A stretch of DNA of 64,000 nt, taken from Orobanche coerulescens. Taxonomy: Eukaryota > Streptophyta > Magnoliopsida > Lamiales > Orobanchaceae. The DNA lies in the NCBI GenBank assembly GCA_033398695.1, contig CM065806.1, positions 43,487,001-43,551,000 of the forward strand, in the 5' to 3' direction. Both the position numbers and the translations under genes were made by a program. Numbering within the stretch: the first letter of the stretch is position 1; each line of letters opens with the position of its first letter. A model generated the notes under the pieces. The model searched no databases. It was not told the origin of the DNA and saw only the letters and a list, made by a program, of their open reading frames with translations. This document shows, piece after piece, positions 34,140-44,923 of this stretch.

Positions 34140-36382
34140 TGTAACACCCCAAACTAGGCGGATATTACAGTGCCGTAGATCCCCAACTGGGACCCACCAG
34201 GCAAATGAAAATGAATGAATTACACAAGATAAATGTACTACCGAACTACATTACAACCATAATTACTCCGATGAGGAGTTTAGTTACAACACACCAGGAC
34301 AATACCGAATACTAGTGTATTTTATATGAAGATAAAATACACAACACTGAATGAAACGGAGTATTCAAATGAAAGTCTGCAGCGGAAAATAAAGGAAAAT
34401 AACATGAATAACTGAAAGATCGGGGCCCCCTACTAGTATCACTAGGACTCCTCGACGTCAACATGATATTCTCGTGCGTTTGCCTTGCCATGACCTGAAA
34501 AACAAAATACCCAAACGGGGTCAGTTACAAAGAACAACAATCCTCAAGGGTTGAAAAATACACAATCATGATTTAACTGAAGTTATGAAATATCCTTAGT
34601 TACGAATTATGCTGAAGAGGAGTATCATAGTACGCCCGTAGTGTTCTGTGCGAGTGTACAAGACGAATGACCGGACACACCCGTCGTTCCACACAGCCAC
34701 ACCCAGCCACGCAATATGAACCCAGAAGGTCATATGAACGAGAATGACCGTAATGAATATCAATGAATAAATAATAATCTGACAAAGTCAAGAATGACTC
34801 ACCGAGATGAGAGTAATAATGAAATGAATGATAGCTCAACGAAAAGATTGGAACCGTCGTTCCTTATGACTGAAGTGATTAATTGACAATAACAAGTTTT
34901 AATATGATTAATACAATGATGAATGAGTTATGATTATGAATGGTCAACAACAAAAGGTATGAATATCCTGTTAACTGAGTAAGAATTAACTTACTCAATA
35001 CCGGCGATAATTATCCTTCCACGAACAACGTCCTAATTGAGATACCGGTCGCTCGAACAACCTTGAATTATACAATATCCAACAATCCGTTCAATATACG
35101 AATCAAACACGAATATAACGAACTCAAAACGTCAATACGACTAAACCAAGTCCATAGAGGCATTAAATCAAACACGTTGTATCCAAACTCCGATTGTTTA
35201 CAATCAAACCTCAATATACCAATATCAAAAACCCCAAGAAGTGTTTCAAACCAACATAACATCTCCAATACGATCAATAATCCGTTATGAATATTCAAAA
35301 AACGTGATTATAACAACAATTAGTCGAAAATCCCCAATTCCAACTCGATTTTCAAGGTGTTCTCGAATAATTCCTCAATAATCCAATGAATCCTTATACA
35401 AACTCATAATCATATACATATCCCTTCATATAACATGATTATAACGTCCAAAATATCATATCTCAACACAAAATCGAAGTCCAAAGTGTTGAAGGAATTA
35501 CCTCTTGAAGATCCAAGTACTTTAATCCGAAGAACACGCGTTAGATTGATTATCCGGGCTTCACGATCGAAAGGAGATGAAGAAAATCAAACACCCAAAT
35601 GATTTGTGAAGGAAAAACCCTCCCTCAAGCTTACTCTCTCGGTTGAAGGTGAAGAAAAGGGGGGGAAATGGTGAAATGTCAAAAAAACGAATTTAAGGGA
35701 GTTGATCGCCGCCGACACGGCCCGTGCCGATCGGGCACGGTCGTGTCGCATACCTGGCCGACAGGGACTCGACCGTGTCCCGCTTGACACGGTCGCGGCG
35801 CTGAGGGCCTTCCGACGATGACCCGTCCGACTGACTCGGCATGACTCGACCGTGTCCTGGAACACGGTCGGGCGTGTCGGCAGTCGATTCTGGCTTATCC
35901 GGAAGAGTTCGACTCGGCCGTGCCAAACTACACGGTCGAGTCCTGTGGGCAGGTACTTCGGCATTTCCGGACGAGTACGGCACGGGCCGTGTCGGACGAC
36001 ACGGCCGAGTTCGTTCGGCAGTGATCGGCCAATAACTGAAAATGAGCGGTTGAGCTAAAACGACCATAACTTTTTCGTCCGGACTCCGATTGACTCACCG
36101 TTTGAACCATTGGAAAGCTAACTCGATGCTCTATAATATTGCAAAGATTTAGAATTTTTTGGAGTTACCAAAAATTAATGGTGATCTAACAAAGTCGAAC
36201 TCATATGAGGAAAGTTGAAACAATGAACAATAACGATACACAACTCGAAGTTTCTACAAACGGTGAACACGGGTGAATGAACATGATTGATGAATGATTA
36301 TAAATGAGTGAAAATCCACTGAGTGACAATCACCGAATGAAATTACTGAATGATAATGACTGAATTAGAACCGGGTATTACA
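34140..36382 (-). repeat. Del-3 5' LTR (2243 bp)
   Basis: Pairs with 27281-29618 almost base for base. It lacks about 85-90 bp at 34685 relative to its partner and has small changes in the palindrome cluster (35705-36020). Within that cluster, cgaccgtgtc at 35770-35779 pairs with gacacggtcg at 35786-35795. Confidence 0.92.
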
Positions 36383-37376
36383 AATGTGTGTAGCTTACGT
36401 ACGTAATGAGTAGGGTGTAACGTACGTAAGCTATTACAGAACGAGACAGTAAGCTATCCGTGAACGATAGCGTATACTAAGATCGAATGGTAGCGTGCGC
36501 TAAGTCAATTACGTACGTAAATGGCTAAGGCTAACGTACGTAAAGCTCAAGATATTATATATATGGACAACACCCCATTTCATTTCACTTCGTCCCTTTC
36601 ACTTGTACTTCGTTTTCCTTCATTTCTAGAGGGTCTCCAGCCCTCTAAAACACCTATAGATCACATAAACTCGATCATTGAAGTTACGAAACATCTTGGA
36701 TTGACATTCAAGCAATCGGAGTTGGATGCTACCTCTTGTCTCTGCGTTTCGTTCATATTAAGGTATGTTAATGCTACCTCAACCTTGAATTCGTGTTCTT
36801 AAGGATGTTATGAACATACCACCGGGATTATTAAGCTCCATAGATAATTTTTATCCGAACACCATGTTTTTGGAAGTTGGAATGTTCATGTTTTAGTTAC
36901 CCTAGTTAAGAACGTTATAATCCGATTCTTATTATGATGATCAAGTAAGGAAATTTTCTGAGATTAATAGACCGTATTGTATGGTGTTTCCATAATGATC
37001 ATAGACTTAATGTTGATTACAACCTTAGATTTTCCAAACTACCTTTGAGGATCTATAATCGAGATTTGGAGTAAGTCTTATGATGGGAGGATTAACTGGG
37101 AATTCGTAGACATCAACACCATAGGGTCATTCTGATTCACATGAGTATGATATGTGTGAATAACGTACGTTAAGCTCTATGCATTACGTACGTTATACCC
37201 TCAGGCAAGGCAGTCGTCTGAACTGAGAAGAACTGTCCAATGTATGCTTAGCGTGCGCTAATCCTTGTAGCTTACGTGCGCTAACGTGTAGACGTAACGT
37301 ACGTTACGTATGTGTGTAACGTACGTTACGAAGAGAACAGTTAGGGTTCGGCCATCCTTTTATGCTTTTCCTCGTG
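36383..37376 (+). repeat. Del-2 5' LTR, segment 2
   Basis: Continues segment 1 after the Del-3 insertion (first 5 bp are its TSD). It holds more CGTACG-type palindromes (36394-36543 and 37161-37328) and a TATA-like run at 36553-36564. It is cut by the Sirevirus at 37377; TSD tcgtg is 37372-37376. Confidence 0.85.
36553..36564 (+). promoter_or_regulatory. Putative TATA box of Del-2 LTR
   Basis: tattatatatat in the sense direction, about 540 bp into the reconstructed LTR and just downstream of a palindrome cluster. Followed by a C/T-rich stretch suitable for a start site. Confidence 0.5.
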
Positions 37377-38526
37377 TGTTGGGAAAAACAAACACCCTGT
37401 ATCGAATCAGCCGGGATACCCGATCCCTGTATCGATTGTTATTTGTTATTGAGAAGGTTTTGACATATATGCCAAATACAGTAAAGGAAAACTGTATCGA
37501 GGCTTCAAGGCTTTATCCTATATCGAAGACTCCGCCGAATCAAAGATAAGTGAAGCTCACAAGACAAAGAAGAAGACTTGTAAAAGACTAAGTATGGAAA
37601 CTGTCTCGATGCCCCAAATACAGTCATCTTCCATACAGTTCGCAAAAGGACAAGAAAGTACACAAGTCAAGACCCGTTGAACAAAGAAGTATTTAAATAC
37701 TCAAGGATAAAGTATTTAAATACTGCCAGTTTTCAGATCTTCAGAATCCCGCGAAATCCGGATCGTGTCTTAATCCCGTTGAAACGGAATCTCATTCAAA
37801 CGGATATCTCAACGGATACTTTCCTCTGAGACTATATATATCTTATGAAGACATTGAAGATCATATACCAAGTTAACCAATCGAAGTAACCTAACTCTCA
37901 AAGCTATCAAAGTTATCATCTGAGCAAACATATCTCCAAAGCATACTGCTATTAAGAACGAAAGAGATATACAGTGCTCAACATCAAGAACAGCTATCAT
38001 CAGCTCAAGAACTTCAAAGCTGCTGTTCTTACCTGGTTACCTACTTTTTACCTCTGTGTAAAAATCGAGCTCTGTGTGAACTCAACAAGTTATTCTGACC
38101 TGTGTGGGACGAATAAGGACGAAGCTTTGGAACTGTGTGTGAAGAAGCTAGTCAAGAAGAAAGCTTTAACCAATCTGTGTGAACGGTTGAAAGTGATATT
38201 CTTTGTATCAATCTGTGTGAACGATACAAGGATAGGTTTGTTTATAATTACGTAGTTGTGTACGCAGAATTATATAATAAACTTTTACTCTGTGTGGAGG
38301 ACCGGTGGACGTAGAGGGGTTTACCTCGAACCACTTAAATTACCGTGTGTTATTTACCTTCGCTTTCGTTTGAAATTACTGTGATATATTAAGTATACAC
38401 CAAATACTTAGTTGCTGTATCCACGGCAACTAACTGTATCCAAGACTTCCGCTACGCACTCAGATTTAGATTCCGTACAGTTTGTTGATTTCCCAAACTG
38501 TATCCAGTATACTTAAGTGGCCAACA
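37377..38526 (+). repeat. Sirevirus 5' LTR (1150 bp)
   Basis: Runs tgttgggaaaaac...agtggccaaca. TATATATA lies at 37833-37840. About seven ctgtgtg motifs are spread between 38053 and 38295. Confidence 0.93.
37833..37840 (+). promoter_or_regulatory. TATA box of Sirevirus LTR
   Basis: TATATATA after ctctgagac, repeated at 48990-48997 in the 3' LTR. Confidence 0.65.
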
Positions 38527-38540
38527 AGTGGTATCGGAGC
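38527..38540 (+). other. Sirevirus primer-binding site
   Basis: agtggtatcggagc next to the LTR end, one mismatch from the initiator-Met tRNA complement. Confidence 0.85.
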
Positions 38541-38637
38541 GGTTGATTCTAAATAGAATCAGTCGTATTTCTTTTAACTGAATCAGATTCAAATCACTTA
38601 TTTTCAAAACAGTCTCTTTCATTCCTATATTATCAGT

Positions 38638-40901
38638 ATGGATACTTCTATGATTAACAAAGTTCCTATGTTCTCTATTAACGAATTTGACGACTGGAGA
38701 ATTAGAATGGAAGCTCATCTTGCAGCAATGCACGAAGAGATGATTTTTGTTATACAGGATGGTCCGATCAAGATCATGAAGGTCAATCCAGCCGCAAGGA
38801 TTGAGGGCCAAGCCCATGCTGAAATGCTCGAGAAGGAACGCGAGCAATGGACAACCGATGAAAGGAAGCGAGCAAATCTCGACAACGTGGCTAAGAACGC
38901 GTTATTTGTCACTCTTGACAAAGGCACGTTCTCAAAGGTAAAGAGCTGCAAAACAGCCAAAGAAATCTGGGATAAACTCAAGTTAATTTGTGAGGGAACT
39001 GAGCTCTCAAAAGAAAACAAGATTTCAAAACTTACTCAGCAATTTGAATCCTTTGAAATGAAACCAACAGAAACACTTGAGGAAATTGACCTCAGATTTA
39101 CTGGTATTGTTGGTGAACTTGAAGCGTTGGGCAAGATTTACACCCAAAAGGAGAAGAACTTAAAAATTTTCAGATCTCTCCCACTCGATGGGACATTAAG
39201 ACCACAACTATGCGTGTATCCCGTAATCTTAATGAAATATCCACTTTTGATCTCTTCTCGACCTTAAAGCTTTTGAGTATGACATCGACAAGAGAGAAAG
39301 TCAAGAATCTCCTTCAAAGGTCACAGCCTCGCCGTCAGACGAACCGTCGACACAAAGATGCCTAGCCTGAAGCCGGTCACAAGAATGCCGATGGACGACG
39401 ACATCCCGTCACAAGATGAAATGGCGCTTCTAATGCATAAATTCAAAAAGTTCATCAAACACTGAAAGACTCCTACGTGCCCAAACTCACAACAAGGTAA
39501 GTACCGAAACATCATCCGGTGATGCTAACCTGTGCTATAACTGCAGGAAACCAGGCCATTATGCAAACAAATGTCCTCATCCAAAAGTCCAAAGATTGCC
39601 TGAGGCCGAGCAACAAGAGAGAGATGAAAGAAGACGTGCTTGGAAAGACAAGCTCAAGGCCCTGATTGGAGAATCAGAAGCCTCCCCCACATCATCCAAA
39701 TCAGCAGAATGTCTTCAGGTGGTCACTGAAAGTGATTCATCTGACGATGAGTTCGATGATAAAGCATACATGTGCTTTATGGCAAAAGATGTTCCAGAAG
39801 GTGAAGATAGCGACGATGAGGTAAGTTCAACCTCAGTTATTCCATCAAATGCATCTCATACTTTCGAAAATATGATGAATGAATTCAAAAACATTCAAAA
39901 GGCCCATGAGACTCTAAAAACTGAGAATATACAGCTTCAATTAACAAATCTAGAGCTGAAAGATGAAAATGACTTGCTGAAAATAAACTATGAAAATATG
40001 TCTCTTGATTGTGAAAGCAGCAAGGTCGATTTTGAAAAACTCATGGAGAGCAATCATCAACTTGCTTGTGATCTAAATGTGATTAAAACCCACAGTGAGA
40101 GCAAGACAAATGATTTGGTTCTATTACAAACCAAAATCACATCTCTCGAAAAGCGAGAAACTGAACTTGAGACCATTCTGAAGTCTTTTGAAAAATCGTC
40201 CAAAAGAATGGAAGAAATTCTAAGCACTGGGCAACATGCTCATGATAAAAGTGGCTTAGGATACAGCTCAGGTTTGAATAAAGGGAAATCTAGTACTGTG
40301 TTCGTCAAGAGTGTGGAACACATTCCAGAATCGGAAGATACTCCGAGTCCCATAAAGGAACTCTTTGCACCGAGAAGACCGGGTCGCAATTCCGCCCCCA
40401 CAACTCTACTATTCGAGACAGTGGAACCAACAACCACTCGAAGGCGTAATCTACAAAGATGCTCCGAAGCATATCATCCAAGCCGACGCTTATTCGTAAA
40501 GAAAGCGGTATCCAACCACCAAAGGCCCGCACGGCAGCATTCTCAAGATGCGCCTAGGTATTGGATACAGGAGCCCCGTTATCCCTCAAGACACAGATGC
40601 CGATTCGGTATCGAAACAAGATTGGGAATCCAACTGGAGACCCAGAAGACAAGCTGTTAGGCCTAGGAAAATGGCTCCACCTCCTAGACGGCACTCGTAC
40701 TGGAACAATGATAATAACCCTGAATTTTACATGCATAGTAATTATCATGATTATAACAACTACGGATACGCCCCCCGTAGATATCGCAATACTATACCGA
40801 GTACATCCTACAGTAAACCAATTGCTGTCAGGAAAATCTGGGTACCCAAAGGAACTAACATATATGGACCCAAAAATCAAAGGGGACCTAAATCTACCTA
40901 A
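38638..40901 (+). pseudogene. gag: Sirevirus gag with coiled-coil extension
   Basis: Starts at ATG 38638 (MDTSMINKVPMFSINEF). The capsid part is of the UBN2/Retrotran_gag_2 type (DDWRIRMEAHL, AKEIWDKLKLICEG, KLTQQFESFEMKPTETLEEI) and stays open to about 39200. One or more frameshifts follow before the zinc knuckle CYNCRKPGHYANKC near 39533-39574. From 39596 a new frame runs through an acidic stretch and a long coiled coil (about 39870-40230, Leu/Glu/Lys heptads), typical of Sirevirus gag. The basic tail before protease (KIWVPKGTNIYGPK) is in yet another frame (40548-40901). Confidence 0.87.
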
Positions 40902-40906
40902 TTTCT

Positions 40907-42745
40907 TTGTTACAGGACATTCTAGAGGAGGATACCTGGTACTTCGATAGTGGATGCTCTCGTCACATGACCGGAGATAGGAGCAAGCTATCTGATTTTG
41001 TAGAAGGTCGTGGTCCAAAAGTTCGCTTCGGTGATAAGTCTAAAGGAAGAACAAGAGGGAAAGGAAACCTACTTGTCGGGAAATTCAAGGTCACCGATGT
41101 TGCATATGTTGAAGGCTTACAGTATAATCTACTTAGTATTAGCCAGTTCTGTGATAAACAGTTCTCGGTGAAGTTCTATATAGATCGTTGTAGAGTCAAG
41201 AACACCCAAACCAAGGAAGTTGTGCTTACAGGAAGCAGATCAGGTAATATGTACATTGCTGATTGGAAGCCTATGAGCTCCTCAATTCCATGTTTTGTTG
41301 CCAAAGGCACTGCAGATATTAGCTGGCTATGGCACAAGAGGATGTCTCACGTCAACTTCAAGACGATCAACAAGCTTTCAAGACAGGGTATGGTTAGAGG
41401 TTTGCCATATGTGTCATTCAAGAAGGACAGCGTCTGCGGACCATGCCAGAAAGGCAAGCAAATCAAGTCAACCTTGAAAAGCAAATCCTACCTTTCAACC
41501 CAAAGAGTGTTGGAAATGCTACACATGGATCTCTACGGTCCTGTAGACCCAGTAAGTTTGGGAGGTAAGAAATATGGCATGGTTGTTGTTGATGATTATT
41601 CCAGGTATGCTTGGATGATCTTTCTTAGCAAGAAGAAGGAAACAACATCAAGGCTGCCCGAGCTCCTGAGAAAGTTGCAGAATGAAAAAGCATCGAGTAT
41701 CGTGTGCATTCGTTCCGACAGAGGTACTGAATTCACTAACCGCTTTATAGAGCAATACTGTTTGGAGAATGGAATACAACACGAATACTCAGCTGCCCGT
41801 ACACCTCAACAAAATGGTGTTGCCGAGCGAAAGAATAGGACGTTGAAAGAAGCAACAAGGACAATGATTGCCGCAAGCAAATTACCACAGCATTTCTGGG
41901 GTGAAGCAACCAATACAGCGTGCTACACTCAAAACCGCTGTATCATCAACAAGCACCACAACAAAACAGCTTACGAGGTATGGAATAACAAAACTCCATT
42001 AGTTTCGTATTTTCACATTTTTGGATGCAGGTGTTATGTATTGAACAATGGGAAGGACCAACTTAAAACCTTTGATGAAAAATCAGATGAAGGAATATTC
42101 GTAGGATACTCCTCCGTCAGCAAAGCTTTCAGAATCTTTAATAAAAGGAGGCTGACGATCGAGGAATCAGTTCATGTAGTGTTCGACGAACCACACCATG
42201 ACCCTACAGGAGTAGATGATATCACTCAGGACATTCACCATCTATCTATCTTGGATCCACCTACACCCATAGAACCTGTAGTTGATTTAGAAATCAACCC
42301 CGCAGCTGTAAGAATCGATGTGGATGAAGCTGACGCTGTACAAGTTGAAGCTGTACCCACAGAAACTTTCGATACAGTACGAAATCCTGAACTAGAACCC
42401 GACCGAAGATGGTTGAGAGATCACCCGCAAGAGCTGATCATTGGAAACATTAATGCCGGTGTTTCTACTCGTAGGAGAATACAGAGTACACAAGGAAATG
42501 TACTTTGTGCACAAGAAGAATCTAATGCTGAAGTTTCACAGTTTCCTGAATGGAAATCTCAATCCGAACTTAGGAGACTCAATATGTGCACTATCGCTGT
42601 ATTCTTAGCCCAGTCCGAACCTGTTTCGACCATAGACGCTCTTAACAACTCTCATTGGATAACATCTATGGAAGAAGAGCTTAACGGTTTGAAAGAAACA
42701 ATGTATGGTATCTTGTACCTGCATCGACACACCAATCGGTTATAG
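40907..42745 (+). pseudogene. pol: Sirevirus pol: protease and integrase
   Basis: 612 open codons. Protease motif DSGCSRHMTG is near residue 15. The pre-integrase domain follows with the zinc finger (LWHKRMSHVNFKTINKL ... CGPCQKGKQ) and the integrase core with LHMDLYGPV, IRSDRGTEF and NGVAERKNRTL carrying the D, D and E. The C-terminal part (HIFGCRCYVLN, GIFVGYS) is normal for copia. The first residues are arbitrary because the true gag-pol frame passes through a break at about 40901. The end drifts out of frame near 42700, just before RT. Confidence 0.92.
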
Positions 42746-43894
42746 GAACCAAATGGGTATTTCGAAACAAAAAGGATCGAAATGGACTTATCATAAGAAA
42801 CAAATCCAGACTAGTAGCACAAGGCTATTGTCGGGAAGAAGGAATCGACTATGATGAAACCTTCGCCTGTAGCGAGACTAGAAGCCATTAGGATATTTTT
42901 AGCCTTTGCCGCCCATAAGAGTTTTATCGTATACCAAATGGACGTCAAGAGTGCTTTCTGAATGGAGAGCTTGCAGAAGAAGTTCATGTTGAACAACCAC
43001 CGTGGTTTGCCAACACAGACGGTATCGATCTAGTTTACGAGGCTAAGGAAAGCGGCAGACGGACTTAAACAAGCCCCTAGAGCCTGGTACGAAACCCTGT
43101 CCCAATATCTCACCAACAACGGATTTGAGAAAGGTGCTGTCGACAAAACCTTGTTCAAGATACAGGAAGGTGATGACCTTCTAATGGTACAAATCTATGT
43201 CGATGATATTATATTTGGTTCAACTAACCTTGCTCTATGTCAAAGGTTCTCACATCTCATGCAAAGCAAATTTGAAATGAGTATGATGGGGGAACTTAGT
43301 TATTTCCTAGGTTTGCAGGTAAAACAGTTGCCTACAGGTATATTCATCAACCAGGAGAAATACAGCAAGGAGCTTCTCAACAAATTTGGAATGAACACTT
43401 CCAAATCCTCGCCAACCCCTGTGAGCACTTCCGTGCAAATTAGTGTTGATGAAGCCGGAAAGCGGTTTGACCAATCACTCTACAGGAAGCTCATTGGTTC
43501 GCTCCTGTACCTAACGGCTAGCAGGCCTGATATCCAGTTTGCTGTTGGAGTGTGTGCGAGATATCAAGTTGCACCTAAGGAATCACACTTCAATACAGCT
43601 AAACGAATCCTGAAATACATTAAAGGAACAGTCGATGCAGGACTGTGGTATCCTAAAGAAGGCGGATTCGATTTAGTTGGATACAGCGACTCGGATCTCG
43701 GAGGCTGCAAGCTAGATAGGAAGAGTACAAGTGGAACTTGTCACTTTCTCGGACCTAGACTAGTTTCTTGGTTCAGTAAGAAGCAATTGGCTAACTCTCT
43801 TTCCACGGTGAATCGAGTACTATGTCTGCTGTCGCTATCGTATGCGAGATCCTTTGGATGCAAAGAACAATGCCGATTATGGAATCGATGCTAG
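42746..43894 (+). pseudogene. pol: Sirevirus pol: reverse transcriptase
   Basis: 42746-43150 encodes the RT fingers ([34 protein letters not shown]) with several frameshifts and stops. From 43151 a 247-codon frame covers the catalytic YVDD (QIYVDDIIFGS, about 43190-43220), the thumb (SYFLGLQVKQ, LLNKFGMNTSKSSPTPVS, LIGSLLYLTASRPDIQFAV) and the start of RNase H (GYSDSDLGGCKLDRKSTSG). It goes out of frame after VSWFSKKQ near 43790. The palm is intact; the fingers are not. Confidence 0.9.
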
Positions 43895-44141
43895 AGAGAC
43901 TCCAATCATGTGTGATAGCACGAGTGCAATTGCAATCACGCACAATTCTGTTCTGCACTCGCGCACTAAGCATATCAACATGAAGCATCATTTTATCAGG
44001 AATCATGTCGAGAACAAGGATGTTCGCCTGGAAAAAGTTCATACAGACGTTCAGCTGGCCGACATCTTCACCAAGCCTCTCGACACAGCAAGATTCAACA
44101 TGCTCGAGCACTGGGAATACTACGGCAGACTCCGTAAGTAA
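43842..44141 (+). pseudogene. pol: Sirevirus pol: RNase H C-terminus
   Basis: The end of RNase H continues in another frame: ETPIMCDSTSAIAITHN, LHSRTKHINMKHHFIRNHVE and QLADIFTKPLDTARF are classic copia RNase H endings. It stops at 44141. The frameshift near 43790-43840 separates it from the preceding frame. Confidence 0.9.
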
Positions 44142-44923
44142 TTTCTTCGCTTTTACTCAACAATTGAGGGGAATCTCAGTAAGACCCGTGAATACAAAGA
44201 TTCAACATTAATTATCCGTACACTCGGAATCATCAATACAAGATCAGTAGCAAGCTTAACGAAGACATATGAATCCTACAGCTGGTGTGTGCAATAATTA
44301 AGGGGGAATACTGTAGGACCCATGAATACAGCATTAATCCAAATATTGCTGTATGGAATCAAAACCTATTAGTATCTTTTTTTAAGGGAGAACGCTGTAT
44401 CGACGCGGAGAACAGTACATGCTATAGGATTTCGATTCAGTATATAATATAATATTATTTATTTTTAAAATAATTTTTGTCCACGTGCCCTGTTTTTATG
44501 TCAAACGTCATGTTCATTAAATGCCTTACACGACATATGGACAACTGAATCTCAAAAGCCGCGATGTTTTCAAATTGTTTATTATTTTTAAACCGCCGTT
44601 TTAGGCATTTAGGGTATCAACCTATGTCAGAAGTGGGACCCGCTGTATTTTAAAACCTTTTAATGGATTAGCGTACCAGTTACACTAAATCCATCCCGAC
44701 TGGCCGATTTCAAAACCGGTTCCCATCCCTTAAAATCTGACCATTCGTACTCTGCAAAACCCTATTTCGCCGCCCAAGTATAAAAGGACTGTATCTGCCA
44801 TTAGAGACTCTTTACGCTTTCTGCAATTACAAGAGATCTCAAGCAAACAGCCTACATATTTTCTGCATATTCACTGCTTAATTCCATCGTTTTCTTGCAC
44901 CCTTATCTCTTAAGAAAACTTCA
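44142..44923 (+). other. Sirevirus spacer with internal PPT-like tract and promoter-like region
   Basis: No ORF. A purine tract aattaagggggaat at 44296-44309 resembles the true PPT (48518-48533). AT-rich sequence follows (44440-44480), then more GC-balanced DNA with a strong TATA box at 44779-44786 before the next ORF. Confidence 0.7.
44779..44786 (+). promoter_or_regulatory. Internal TATA box upstream of the Sirevirus third ORF
   Basis: TATAAAAG in cccaagtataaaaggactg, a near-consensus plant TATA box, 138 bp upstream of the ATG at 44924. The gap holds a C/T-rich leader-like stretch. No ATG intervenes that I noticed. Confidence 0.6.

Larger units (their letters stand above)
27281..36382 (-). 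mobile_element. Del-3, complete Ty3/gypsy chromovirus (Del/Tekay type)
   Basis: Minus-strand element with LTRs 34140-36382 (5') and 27281-29618 (3'), PBS complement at 34124-34135 (TGGTATCAGAGC, initiator Met tRNA), PPT complement at 29619-29636, and TSD aatgt on both sides (27276-27280 and 36383-36387). The domain order gag, RT, RNase H, integrase, chromodomain identifies a chromovirus. Coding sequence is broken throughout. Confidence 0.95.

Noticed and set aside
38452..39020. Minus-strand ORFs opposite Sirevirus gag
   Set aside because: Antisense shadows of a real gag frame.
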